A DNA stretch of 55,608 bases, from positions 1 through 55,608 of the forward strand of contig JADGEQ010000045.1 in the NCBI GenBank assembly GCA_016744295.1, in the 5' to 3' direction. The stretch is from Desulfobacteraceae bacterium (lineage in GTDB: Bacteria > Desulfobacterota > Desulfobacteria > Desulfobacterales > Desulfobacteraceae). Both the position numbers and the translations under genes were made by a program. Shown here in pieces: positions 26,105 to 35,590 of this stretch. Position 1 is the stretch's first letter, and each line of letters opens with the position of its first letter. Under the pieces are notes generated by a model that worked only from the letters and a program-made list of their open reading frames with translations, had not been told where the DNA came from and did not search any database.

Positions 26105-26773
26105 CTAGATGGACGCTAACATTGGATGCCCCATGAGCAGGCGGTTTTTGGGCGTAATACTCTCTGGTATCTTTTGGGTAGTGATCACATACCCCTTTGC
26201 CTCAAGTTTCACGGCCCGGACAGCATCAATGGCCAAAGCGCCATCCATCCAGTTTGTCAGATTTCCCGCTGCACAGGTTTTCAAATTATGACAGCAGGGC
26301 AGGACCGCCACCCGGGCATTGGCCTCAACAGCCTTTTCAATCACCAAATCGGTGAGACTGCCGCAGGCATGGGCAGAGACCACCAGATCGGTGGACTCAA
26401 TTTGAACATCCTGAATACGCATTTGTTTGTAATGGATCCTGTTTTCAAGGCGGGGCCATCTTTCCACCAGGGATTGGGAGAGTTTGAGTGCATTGTCGGG
26501 AATATTTGCATCAACAGCAATCCCATGGTCAGACTTATCATCCAGGATCAACAGAATATGGGCCAAAAGGCCATGGCCGCAGGCAAGGTCCACCACCCGC
26601 CCCCCCCGGTATTTACGCCGGACCCGCTTGGCAGTTTCCCAGGATTCATACAGTTCTTTTCTAGGAAGGGTCCCGGCACGGCAAACAGACCTGGCAATCC
26701 TGTCAAAGAGGCTCTCTGTTTTAAATATGGATGCATGCCAAGGCATCAGTCGGTTTTTGCTGGATTTTTCCAT
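26105..26773 (-). CDS. SAM-dependent methyltransferase-like protein
   Basis: A 222-residue protein. VVDLACGHGLLAHIL near residue 60 is motif I of a class I Rossmann methyltransferase. Later SAHACGSLTD and VLPCCH are conserved in a branch of putative methyltransferases (related to GSTCD and Methyltransf_32). The substrate is unknown. The start has only a weak ribosome site (CAGGTA). It converges with argO across a gap of 27 bp, with no clear terminator between. Confidence 0.75.
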   Translation of the reverse strand: MEKSSKNRLMPWHASIFKTESLFDRIARSVCRAGTLPRKELYESWETAKRVRRKYRGGRVVDLACGHGLLAHILLILDDKSDHGIAVDANIPDNALKLSQSLVERWPRLENRIHYKQMRIQDVQIESTDLVVSAHACGSLTDLVIEKAVEANARVAVLPCCHNLKTCAAGNLTNWMDGALAIDAVRAVKLEAKGYVITTQKIPESITPKNRLLMGHPMLASI

Positions 26774-27055
26774 TACCTGTATCTGTACATCCTCTTTGAA
26801 CCGGGTAAAATCGGCCCGGGCAAGGTTAAAACCCTTACACGGGGCAAATCATTATCATATGCCTGGCACAACCTGCTACCAAAGCGTTTTTGTTTCGTCA
26901 CTATAACCACAAATCTTTAATTTGACAAACTTTGCTGTCCACATATTTTGCATTTAACATATTTTCATGTATACTCTTTTCAATAATTTAAGGCCCCCAA
27001 CAATTGTCATGTTTGCGACTAACCTGTATACAAATTGGGAATCCGGAGGGTGGAA

Positions 27056-28672
27056 ATGATAAAAACAACCTCGTTGAGGTTCTGTCTGTTTAGCCTTGGC
27101 CTTTTTCTAACTTTGTTTTGTTTTAACATCCCTTGTAAGGCGGGGCAGACAGAAAATATACTCAGATTTGGCGTCCATGTCTCTGCCATGGGGAATCTGG
27201 ACCCCCATTTTGCAGCTGGCTCCCAGGACCGGGCTTTTGCAGACATGGTTTTTAACGGATTGCTTCGATATGTTCCAGGAAATGCCCCTCAAATAGAGCC
27301 GGATCTTGCCCTGGCCATGCCTGAATTCAGAATGGAGCGCGGCAGGCAGGTATGGACCATATACCTTCGCCGTGGCGTATACTTCCACCCGTCCCCTGCT
27401 ACCCCGGCCTATGAACTAACCGCCGACGATGTCATCTTTTCACTAAAAAAATCAGCCGACAAAAAGTTTTGTGCATATGCCGGTGAATATGCTGATATGG
27501 TCATCAAAAAACTGAATCCTTATGCCCTGGAAATCATCCTTGATCAACCCGTTTCCTCCATTTTATTTTTTCCCAAGCTGACCAACTATGGCGGTGGTTT
27601 TATCATCAGTAAACAGGCCTTTAAAACCATGGGATATGAGCAATTCAAATCCCACCCCATTGGAACAGGCCCCTTTGCCTTTAAAGAATCATTGCCCGGC
27701 AGCAAACTGCGTTTGACGGCCAACAAACAATATTTCAGAGGAAAACCCAAACTTGCCGGGGTTGAAATTATTTTCATGCCCGGTATAAAAGAACGGGAGG
27801 AGGGATTAAAACAGGGAACCCTGGATGTGATTATCGGGTCGGCCAAAAAAGGATGGATTGAAGCCATTGAAAAAGACAACACCCTTAAAATCGATACCCA
27901 TGGCATGGGGGAAGTTGGCACCATTCATTTCAACACCCGGATGCCCCCTTTGGATGATGTTCGGGTTCGGAAAGCAATTGCCTACGCCCTGGACCGGGAT
28001 GCCTTCTTAATCACCACAAACCCCAGGCTGTCAGGTCCTATTTTTTCACCGGTTCCCGACCCGTTCCTGCCCGGCGGATTATCCGAAAAGGAGGCCAGGC
28101 TATTGAAGCTTATTTTCCCCCGTAACCTGAAAAAAGCAATTCAATTGCTAAGATCAGCCGGGTATGCCGATGGATTTTCCCTGGATCTGATCACTTCGGA
28201 AAAACGGCTGTATCAAACCTACTATTTTACCCTGAAAGCGCAATTGGCCAAAATAGGGATCACCTGTAATATCACCATTGAAACACACTCCCGCATGCAC
28301 AAAATGATCCGAAACACCCCCCAACCCATTGTCATTTATCCGGCCTGGCGACCCAATGCCGATGCATACCTGACCCGGTTCTTTCACTCGGATTCCATCA
28401 TTGTCAAGGGAGCCAGACCTGACACCAATTTTTCCCATTATGACAAAATCGATAAACTCATAAAAGCCGCTCGACTGACCATTGATCCGAGTGTACAGGA
28501 AAACCTGTGGATCCAGGCACAGATAAGGATTCTAAACGATATGGTGGCCTTTCCCGTCATGTTTACCCGACAATGCTATGCCAGGAAAGCGTATGTGGAT
28601 TACGGCCACAGCCTGATTTCCACAATGGCCCTTTATCCGCAGTTTACCGAGGACACATGCTTGAAACGATAA
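27056..28672 (+). CDS. ABC-type peptide/solute-binding protein (family 5)
   Basis: A 538-residue protein beginning with a signal peptide (MIKTTSLRFCLFSLGLFL...) and followed by the SBP_bac_5 fold. Family features include LDPHFAAGSQDRAF near the start, DDVIFSLKKSAD, HPIGTGPFAF and FNTRMPPLDDVRVRKAIAYALDRD. It would bind oligopeptides or similar solutes in the periplasm. The start at 27056 is chosen because GGAGGG precedes it and it begins the signal peptide; an in-frame start 21 bp upstream is less likely. No permease or ATPase genes follow; a sensor kinase does, so it may act as a sensor subunit rather than for uptake. Confidence 0.88.
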   Translation: MIKTTSLRFCLFSLGLFLTLFCFNIPCKAGQTENILRFGVHVSAMGNLDPHFAAGSQDRAFADMVFNGLLRYVPGNAPQIEPDLALAMPEFRMERGRQVWTIYLRRGVYFHPSPATPAYELTADDVIFSLKKSADKKFCAYAGEYADMVIKKLNPYALEIILDQPVSSILFFPKLTNYGGGFIISKQAFKTMGYEQFKSHPIGTGPFAFKESLPGSKLRLTANKQYFRGKPKLAGVEIIFMPGIKEREEGLKQGTLDVIIGSAKKGWIEAIEKDNTLKIDTHGMGEVGTIHFNTRMPPLDDVRVRKAIAYALDRDAFLITTNPRLSGPIFSPVPDPFLPGGLSEKEARLLKLIFPRNLKKAIQLLRSAGYADGFSLDLITSEKRLYQTYYFTLKAQLAKIGITCNITIETHSRMHKMIRNTPQPIVIYPAWRPNADAYLTRFFHSDSIIVKGARPDTNFSHYDKIDKLIKAARLTIDPSVQENLWIQAQIRILNDMVAFPVMFTRQCYARKAYVDYGHSLISTMALYPQFTEDTCLKR

Positions 28673-28718
28673 GTATAAACCATTCCTGCCCGCAAATTAC
28701 CCCCACTGAGGTTTTTCC

Positions 28719-31064
28719 ATGAATACCTATACAAAAATATTGCTGACAACCCTGCCCCTGGTCCTTTTTTTTCTTTTTGCAACGGCTGGAACCACCTATT
28801 ATTTTTCCAGGAATGCCTTGATTGCTCTGGGTGAAACCTGGTTGGACACACGCCTTTCAGAAGCCATGACCATTGCGAAAAACCAGGAGAACATGCTCCA
28901 TGAATATGGACTGGAAAAAATTACTGCCAGTATTGCAAAGGCAAAACTGGATGCAGCAACGGAAATTGCAGAAATCGGGGTTGGAAAACAGGGATATATT
29001 TTTGCTGTTGATAAAAAGGGCACCATCATATTTCATCCCAACAAGTATCTGATTGATACGGATATCGGTTCGGAAAAATGGTATGGGCAGATGCAGTCCG
29101 ATACAGGACGTCTGTTACTCGATTTGGGAGGAAAACCAAGCCTGGCAAGGTTTGAATCTTTCAAGGAATGGAATTGGATTCTTTTGGCTGTGGATCCCAT
29201 GGAAGAGGTTTACGGGATAACAAACCGAATGAAGCCCTACCTTTTTTCCCTTGTTATTTTTGCCGCCATTGTTATTTCCCTGGCCTTGATGCTGTTAACC
29301 CGCCGCTTGACACGCCCCCTTGACGAACTGGTGGAGGGAGCTGATCAAATCGGGAAGGGGAATCTTGACACCCGGATACCCATCCATGCCGGGGATGAAT
29401 TCGGCCGTCTAGCAAAGGGATTCAACCAGATGGCCTTCCGGCTCCAGGAAACCCTGACTGCCATGCAATACAGTGAGGAACACTTTCGATCCCTTATTGA
29501 GAATGCCAATGACCTGATCTGGATCCTGGATGCCGAAGGTAATTTCATGTATGTAAGCCCATCCACCCGGCGAATTCTTGGATATTCATCCGAAGAACTC
29601 ATTGGCATTAATGCCTTTGATTTGATTCATCCCGATGACACCCCCCCCACTATCCAACAGTTTAACATGAGGGTCAAATCCATTGTCAGACCAGTGCTCA
29701 CAGAACACCGGTTGAGACACAAAGAAGATTATTGGTGTACCCTGGAATCCATCAGCACAAATCTTCTGGAGCATCCGGCCATCAGAGGCATGGTGATCAA
29801 CTCCCGTAATATCAACAAACGAAAGTTTGCCGAACGAGCCCTTCAACGATCCCACCAGGAGCTTGAAAACCGGGTTGAAGAAAGAACCAAAGAGCTTGTT
29901 GTGCTGAATAAAACCCTGAATACAGAAATTCTGATACGAAAAGAGAAAGAAATTGAATTGGAAAAAGCCAACCAGGCAAAAAGCGATTTTCTGGCCAATG
30001 TTAGCCATGAAATAAGAACTCCGTTAAATTCAGTCATTGGATTCAGCGAACTTTTGTCCACAATGACCTCTGAGGAACAACAATCCGATTACATCAATGC
30101 CATTACCAATGCGGGCAAAAGCCTGCTTGGCATGATCAATGACATCCTGGATCTGTCAAAAATGGAAGCACAAAAACTTAAACTTCACAGAGTTCCTGTT
30201 TCTCTGAATGCACTTTTCGAGGAAACCCACCGACTGTTCAATGTCAAACTTCAGGAAAAATCCCTGGAATATATCTCTGAAATTGATACCAGCCTTCCTG
30301 ATTTCCTTTTACTGGATGACCTGCGATTCCGCCAGGTATTAATCAACCTCATTAACAATGCCATTAAATTTACTCCCACCGGCCAAATCCGTGTGATGGC
30401 AAAATCCCAACCTTCCCCAAATCAACAAAAAAATTTCATTCATCTGGTTATTCAAATAGAGGACACAGGTATCGGTATACACCCGGACAAAACAGATATC
30501 ATTTTTGAATCCTTTCAGCAGGAATCGGCAGGAACCAGCCGGAAATTTGGCGGCACCGGCCTTGGCCTATCCATCTGTAAACACCTGGTAACATTGATGG
30601 GTGGCGTTATCTGCGTGACCAGTGCGCCGGGAAAGGGCAGTTTATTTGAAGTTTCTTTGCCAAATGTCGAGATCAGCAGAAAAACCATCAATCCCAGCAA
30701 AACAAACGCTTCCGGACAAAAAAGTATCCCCAAGGATGAAAATGGGTCTGCCGGCTACATGGATCGAAAAATTTCCTTAATTTTCAACAAAGAATTGGCG
30801 CCACAAGTGAAATCCCAGTTAAAAGAGCAAATCTGGCCCCATCTTCCAAAACTCCAGGAAGGCATGAAAATATCTGATATCCAAAAAATAGCAAAAAAGA
30901 TCATCACAATGGGCAATGAATCCCAGCTTATTGAAATTGAAGAATTTGGAAGAACATTATTCCGGCACACAGAATCTTTTGATATTAAAAACATCAGTTT
31001 TGTACTGAAGCATCTATCCCGTGCCATTGAAAAAATGGATACGCATACTAGTCAAAAAGACTAG
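28719..31064 (+). CDS. Cache-HAMP-PAS sensor histidine kinase
   Basis: A 781-residue membrane kinase. One helix at residues 5-27 is followed by a periplasmic Cache-type domain (VGKQGYIFAVDKKGTIIFHPN), a second helix near 175-195, HAMP (RPLDELVEGADQIGKGNLDTR), PAS (IENANDLIWILDAEG), a coiled linker, HisKA (FLANVSHEIRTPLNSVIGF with the phospho-His) and HATPase_c (GTGLGLSICKHL). A C-terminal 110-residue helical extension lacks a receiver domain. It lies 46 bp after the binding-protein gene and is probably cotranscribed. No response regulator is adjacent. Confidence 0.93.
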   Translation: MNTYTKILLTTLPLVLFFLFATAGTTYYFSRNALIALGETWLDTRLSEAMTIAKNQENMLHEYGLEKITASIAKAKLDAATEIAEIGVGKQGYIFAVDKKGTIIFHPNKYLIDTDIGSEKWYGQMQSDTGRLLLDLGGKPSLARFESFKEWNWILLAVDPMEEVYGITNRMKPYLFSLVIFAAIVISLALMLLTRRLTRPLDELVEGADQIGKGNLDTRIPIHAGDEFGRLAKGFNQMAFRLQETLTAMQYSEEHFRSLIENANDLIWILDAEGNFMYVSPSTRRILGYSSEELIGINAFDLIHPDDTPPTIQQFNMRVKSIVRPVLTEHRLRHKEDYWCTLESISTNLLEHPAIRGMVINSRNINKRKFAERALQRSHQELENRVEERTKELVVLNKTLNTEILIRKEKEIELEKANQAKSDFLANVSHEIRTPLNSVIGFSELLSTMTSEEQQSDYINAITNAGKSLLGMINDILDLSKMEAQKLKLHRVPVSLNALFEETHRLFNVKLQEKSLEYISEIDTSLPDFLLLDDLRFRQVLINLINNAIKFTPTGQIRVMAKSQPSPNQQKNFIHLVIQIEDTGIGIHPDKTDIIFESFQQESAGTSRKFGGTGLGLSICKHLVTLMGGVICVTSAPGKGSLFEVSLPNVEISRKTINPSKTNASGQKSIPKDENGSAGYMDRKISLIFNKELAPQVKSQLKEQIWPHLPKLQEGMKISDIQKIAKKIITMGNESQLIEIEEFGRTLFRHTESFDIKNISFVLKHLSRAIEKMDTHTSQKD

Positions 31065-31078
31065 GATTTTTCTTTTTT
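31048..31078 (+). terminator. Terminator embedded in the kinase stop codon
   Basis: CTAGTC and GACTAG pair across AAAAA, with a T-run following. The kinase TAG stop is the last three bases of the stem. Confidence 0.65.
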
Positions 31079-31786
31079 AGGGAATAAACAGGATCTGATC
31101 CACCCCCACAAAGTATTTCCGTCCAAAAACGCTTGTTCGCTGGTATTCAAGAACCGGGTCATCTTTTCCGTGTCACCGTACCGGTCCCTTCGGGTGACAA
31201 TCTCCTTGTCCGGATCCAATTTCTTTATAACCCTGGCAGGATTTCCCACGGCAATCACATTGGCGGGGATATCAGAGGTGACCACGGCCCCGGCGCCAAT
31301 AATGCTGTTCTTTCCGATGGTAACGCCCTTGCACACAATGGCAGAATCCCCAATCCAGACATTTTCCTCAAGCACTACCCGGCTCACTGTATCCGGGGGC
31401 AAAGATCTGTCATAGATGCCGTGCCAGTCGGAATCGGTAATATATGCATGGCTGGCCAGCATGCAGGAATCCGCAATAAAAATACTATTGGCAGCAGAAA
31501 TCCTTACCCCGGGAGAAATCAGCACATGGTCGCCAATGGTGATGCCGTCAATATCTTTACGGTCCGACCACACTGTCAGCCGCGTTTTCTTATCAGAACA
31601 CCCCAAAAGGGTAATATGACTGCCAATACGCACAGGCCCACCAAACACCTCGATATGCCAGGGTTTGACAATAAAGGAATGGAGACCCAGGCAAGTCAGC
31701 TGGGGGGCAAGATAATGGCGGACATAAAAATCCTGAAATTGATACCAGATTTTTTTAATATAATAGGGTCTATTGTCCTTTATCAA
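31061..31786 (-). CDS. Left-handed beta-helix (hexapeptide) acyltransferase
   Basis: A 241-residue protein with many hexapeptide repeats in the middle (IGDHVLISPGVRIS, IADSCMLAS, VWIGDSAIVCKGVTIGKNSIIGAGAVVTSDIP, in segments). This forms a LbH fold as in maltose/galactoside O-acetyltransferases. HGIYDRSLPPDT before the last coils carries the likely catalytic His region. The acyl acceptor is unknown. It overlaps the upstream toroid protein gene by 4 bp (ATGA), so it is the second gene of a coupled pair, and its 3' end overlaps the convergent kinase gene by 4 bp. Confidence 0.85.
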   Translation of the reverse strand: MIKDNRPYYIKKIWYQFQDFYVRHYLAPQLTCLGLHSFIVKPWHIEVFGGPVRIGSHITLLGCSDKKTRLTVWSDRKDIDGITIGDHVLISPGVRISAANSIFIADSCMLASHAYITDSDWHGIYDRSLPPDTVSRVVLEENVWIGDSAIVCKGVTIGKNSIIGAGAVVTSDIPANVIAVGNPARVIKKLDPDKEIVTRRDRYGDTEKMTRFLNTSEQAFLDGNTLWGWIRSCLFPKKEKS

Positions 31787-32832
31787 TTGGAAAGCCCCAG
31801 ATACTGATGCCCCTGCCAGACTGAATGATCAAACATATGGGCTGCCGGGGTCAGGTTATACAGGCTGTCCGCTGCCATGAGGGCGACGGCATTGGTCCAG
31901 GAGATTTTCTCCTCGGGCCAGATAACGATATCAGGATAGGTATAGCCGCACCAAAAGGTTTTATCCGCATAAACCCGATCCTGAATCCATGAAAAAACAA
32001 TCCGGGCCTTCTGGGTATTGCCCATGGCATTCAGGGCAAGCACCAGTTCCGATGTTTCTGCAATGGTTACCCAGGGCTGGTCAGACACGCATCGGGCACC
32101 CTGGCCTTCAATCATATACTTGTTCCAGTACTTGTCAATCCTGGCCTGGGCCTTCTCACCCCGAAGGGCTCCGCTTAGAATAGGGTAAAACCAGTACATG
32201 GAAAACCGGGATTTGCTGACATTGTAGACATGGAGATTTTCCTGGATAGAACGCCCCAGACTTTCAAAGGCATGTTCCCAGTCTTGTTTTTCTTTACCAA
32301 GGACAGCGGCAATGGCCAGGGCACACTTGAGACTCATGAAAATGGAGCTGGAACCTGCCAACAGGGACATGGGATCGATTTTCCCCTGGGGACTTTTTGC
32401 CCAGTAAATCTCTCCTGTTGAGGTTTGAAGACTCAGGGCAAACTCAATCCCTTTTTCCAATGTTGCCCAATAGCGGTCAAGCAATGAGATATCCCGGGTA
32501 ATCAAATAGCAATGGAACAGACCCACCGCAACATAACAGGCCATATGCGTTTCACAGGTTCTGTCTTCAGGCTCTCCATCCACATAGGAAGAAAACCATG
32601 AACCATCCAAATTCTGATTTGCTTCCAACCATTGAAAGGCTAATCCGGATTCCCCATGCAGTCCCCCGATATTCAACCCCATGATTGATTCAACCAGGTC
32701 CCATGGATCGGTTTTACCGCCAATATGCCAGGGGATATCCCCATTATCTTTCTGAAGCGCTGCAATCATACCTGCAACTGAGTCGATGTTCAGAGCAGAA
32801 AATGGTCTTGACTTTGCTGGTGTTTGGGACAT
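31783..32832 (-). CDS. Prenyltransferase/squalene-cyclase-like toroid protein
   Basis: A 349-residue protein with alpha/alpha-toroid repeats. QNLDGSWFSSYVDG is a QW-like motif, and helical repeats such as ESIMGLNIGGLHGESGLAFQWL run through it. It resembles proteins annotated as prenyltransferase or phenyltransferase-domain proteins, for which the reaction is not established. No signal peptide or membrane helix is apparent. AGAGAGG precedes the ATG. It is coupled to the acyltransferase gene, so the two probably modify the same product, but that is inference. Confidence 0.65.
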   Translation of the reverse strand: MSQTPAKSRPFSALNIDSVAGMIAALQKDNGDIPWHIGGKTDPWDLVESIMGLNIGGLHGESGLAFQWLEANQNLDGSWFSSYVDGEPEDRTCETHMACYVAVGLFHCYLITRDISLLDRYWATLEKGIEFALSLQTSTGEIYWAKSPQGKIDPMSLLAGSSSIFMSLKCALAIAAVLGKEKQDWEHAFESLGRSIQENLHVYNVSKSRFSMYWFYPILSGALRGEKAQARIDKYWNKYMIEGQGARCVSDQPWVTIAETSELVLALNAMGNTQKARIVFSWIQDRVYADKTFWCGYTYPDIVIWPEEKISWTNAVALMAADSLYNLTPAAHMFDHSVWQGHQYLGLSN

Positions 32833-32924
32833 TGGTGCCTCTCTAATTTGATAATACCCTTAAATAATGAAGGGTCACCGTATCAAATCTTCTTTTTTTT
32901 TTCAAGGATCAAGCATTTTTATTC

Positions 32925-33114
32925 ATGAATGATAATTCATTGGCTGTTTTTTTTTAACAAACAGAGTTATCCCAGGATGTTCATGACCGAGGCTTTCAAG
33001 TTAAATCTCTGAAATTGAATGATATTTTATCCGAACACCCATTAAATTGTCTAAAATATTTTTCCTTGACAATCTCCTGATTTTTCTGTTAATCAAAAAT
33101 GAATACTCATTCAT
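32925..33114 (+). promoter_or_regulatory. fad promoter with two matching operators
   Basis: ATGAATgataATTCAT at 32925-32940 and ATGAATactcATTCAT at 33099-33114 are two palindromes with the same half-site ATGAAT. TTGACA (33066-33071) with TTAATC 17 bp later lies between them, so the second palindrome covers the start site. TGAAT-N4-ATTCA is the half-site style of FadR-like TetR repressors of fatty-acid degradation. The rest of the gap 32833-33152 shows no gene. Confidence 0.6.
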
Positions 33115-33152
33115 AAGTGATGTGATACATACTCGTAATATAGGAGGAAATC

Positions 33153-35561
33153 ATGGTAAGAAAAATCAGAAAGGCTGCAGTCATCGGGTCCGGAATCATG
33201 GGAGGCGGAATTGCTGCCCTTCTGGCCGGTGCCGGTGTAAATGTACTGCTCCTGGACATTGTACCCTTTGACTTAAAAGATGAAGAAAAAAAGGATGGCG
33301 CTGCCAGAAACAAAATTGTAAAAGCTGGCATGGACGCAGCGCTCGCATCAAGCCCCTCTTTATTTTTCAACAAAAAAGATGCGGGTCAGATTGCCATCGG
33401 CAACCTGGATGATGACATTGAAAAACTGTCAGAATGCGACTGGATCATCGAGGTTGTTGTCGAGAACCTGGGGATCAAAAGAAATCTTTTCGAAAAGATA
33501 GTCAAGGTAAAAAAAGAGGGTGCCATCGTCTCCACCAACACTTCCGGTATTCCCCTCAAAGATATCTGTGACGGATTTCCCCAGGAATTCAAAGAGCATT
33601 TCATGGGCACTCATTTTTTCAACCCGGTCAGATACATGCACCTGCTGGAGCTGATTCCCGGCGCTGAAACCCTGCCTGAAATCCTCGAGTTCATTGCCGG
33701 ATTTGGTGAAAAAAATCTGGGCAAAGGAATTGTCTGGGCAAAGGATACCCCCAACTTTGTGGGCAATAGAATTGGTATCCAGGGCATTGGCGCCTGTATG
33801 AAATTCATGATTGAAGACGATATGTCCATCCCTGAAGTGGATGCCCTTTTCGGTCCTGCCCTGGGCCGGCCCAAAACGGCTATTTTCAAGACCACCGACC
33901 TTGTAGGACTGGACACCATGGCCCATGTGGCCAAAAATTCATTTGAACTCTGCCTGGATGATGAGCAGAGAGACACCATGGATCTGCCGGATTTCATCGG
34001 CACGATGGTGGAAAAAAATTACCTGGGCAACAAGACCCAGGGTGGTTTTTACAAGGCTGAGCTAACGCCTGAATGGAAAAAAATCCGCAAGGTTCTCAAT
34101 ATAAAAACCCTTGAATATGAAGACCTTGTAAGACCAACCTTTCCCTGCCTGGATGAAGCCAAGAAGAAAAGCAGCCTGACGGATAAAATCGCCTGCGTTC
34201 TCAAGGGTGATGACCGTGGGGCCAAGTTTGCCTGGAAATGTGTGGCAAACGCCTTCCAATATGCTGCCAACCGGGTGCCTGAGATAGCCGACACCATCGT
34301 TGAAATCGACAACTCCATGAAATGGGGTTACAATTTTGAAATGGGCCCCTTTGAAGCCTGGGATGCCTATGGTGTTGCAGAAGCAGTGGAAAGAATGAAA
34401 GCAGAAAAGATGGATGTTCCTGCCAATGTCCAGGGCATGCTGGACACGGGTACGCAAAGTTTCTACAAACTTGAAAACGGAATCAAATATTTTTATGATT
34501 TTGCAGCAGGTGAATACAAAGCGGTACCGGTTTCCAAATCCATGGTTTCCATTGCGGCTGCCAAGGGCAACAACAAGACCGTTTTATCAAATGCTTCGGC
34601 CAGTCTGGTGGACATTGGAGACGATGTCTTTTGCATCGAATTCCATACCAAGATGAATGCATTGAATGCCGAGATCATTGACACCATTGGTGAAGCCCTT
34701 GCCTATGTTGACAAAAACGGCGCAGGCCTGGTTATCGGAAATGAAGCCGGCGGTATGCCCGGTGCTTTTTCTGCAGGAGCGGACCTGTCCCAGGTTTCCA
34801 AACTCTGCCATGACAAAAAATATACCGAGATTGAAGCCTTCATCAAAAAAGGCCAGGATGGAATCCAGGCCACCAAGTATTCAGCCTTTCCGGTTGTGGC
34901 AGCACCCTATGGAATGGTTCTGGGCGGTGGATGCGAAACATGCCTGGGTGCCGACAAAATGGTTGCCCACTCGGAGCTCTACATGGGTCTTGTGGAAATC
35001 GGTGTGGGTCTTTTGCCTGCCGGCGGTGGCTGCATGAACCTTTGGAAAAAATATATCAATGCCCTTCCTGCTAAAACAGCCAAGGACATGGATCTGGCCA
35101 AACTTTTTATCCCCGCCTTTATGAAGGTTGCCATGGCAGCAGTTTCCATGTCTGCCGCCCAGGCACAGGGCAATGGCTTCCTTGGACTTGCGGATCGGAT
35201 TGTGTTTAACCGTGACAATCTCATCGGCGAAGCTAAAAAAGAAGTTTTAAAGATGGTGGATGACGGATATGTTCCCCCGGTCAAACAGCCTTTGATCGTC
35301 ATGGGTAATGGCGGACAGGGCATGGTCAATGCAGAAATTTACAACATGCTCAATGGTAAATTCATGAGCGAACACGATGCATTCCTTGCCAAACGGATTG
35401 CATTTGTCATGAGTGGCGGTGATGTAAAATCCGGCAGTGCAATAGACGAAAATGTCATCCTGAAACTTGAACGGGAAGCCTTTGTTGATTTCTGTAAAGA
35501 AGAATTGACCGTTGCAAGAATTGACCACATGCTTAAAACCGGAAAGCCACTCAGAAACTAG
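33153..35561 (+). CDS. fadN: Bifunctional 3-hydroxyacyl-CoA dehydrogenase / enoyl-CoA hydratase
   Basis: An 802-residue beta-oxidation enzyme. The N-terminal dehydrogenase comes first, with an NAD fold at residues 8-35 (GSGIMGGGIAALLAGAGV) and the catalytic region GTHFFNPVRYMHLLELIPG. The C-terminal half is a crotonase fold (GAFSAGADLS, GMVLGGGCETCLGAD for the oxyanion hole). This order (dehydrogenase then hydratase) is that of FadN/YusL of Gram-positive bacteria and many sulfate reducers, the reverse of E. coli FadB. AGGAGG precedes the ATG. It forms an operon with the thiolase 30 bp downstream, and is probably repressed when acyl-CoA is absent, through the two upstream palindromes. Confidence 0.94.
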   Translation: MVRKIRKAAVIGSGIMGGGIAALLAGAGVNVLLLDIVPFDLKDEEKKDGAARNKIVKAGMDAALASSPSLFFNKKDAGQIAIGNLDDDIEKLSECDWIIEVVVENLGIKRNLFEKIVKVKKEGAIVSTNTSGIPLKDICDGFPQEFKEHFMGTHFFNPVRYMHLLELIPGAETLPEILEFIAGFGEKNLGKGIVWAKDTPNFVGNRIGIQGIGACMKFMIEDDMSIPEVDALFGPALGRPKTAIFKTTDLVGLDTMAHVAKNSFELCLDDEQRDTMDLPDFIGTMVEKNYLGNKTQGGFYKAELTPEWKKIRKVLNIKTLEYEDLVRPTFPCLDEAKKKSSLTDKIACVLKGDDRGAKFAWKCVANAFQYAANRVPEIADTIVEIDNSMKWGYNFEMGPFEAWDAYGVAEAVERMKAEKMDVPANVQGMLDTGTQSFYKLENGIKYFYDFAAGEYKAVPVSKSMVSIAAAKGNNKTVLSNASASLVDIGDDVFCIEFHTKMNALNAEIIDTIGEALAYVDKNGAGLVIGNEAGGMPGAFSAGADLSQVSKLCHDKKYTEIEAFIKKGQDGIQATKYSAFPVVAAPYGMVLGGGCETCLGADKMVAHSELYMGLVEIGVGLLPAGGGCMNLWKKYINALPAKTAKDMDLAKLFIPAFMKVAMAAVSMSAAQAQGNGFLGLADRIVFNRDNLIGEAKKEVLKMVDDGYVPPVKQPLIVMGNGGQGMVNAEIYNMLNGKFMSEHDAFLAKRIAFVMSGGDVKSGSAIDENVILKLEREAFVDFCKEELTVARIDHMLKTGKPLRN

Positions 35562-35590
35562 GCGCTCAGAAACCAAAGGAGAATGCTATA

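Noticed and set aside
26864..26880. TGGCAC...TGCT as a sigma-54 promoter
   Set aside because: The spacing between the -24 and -12 elements is two bases too short.
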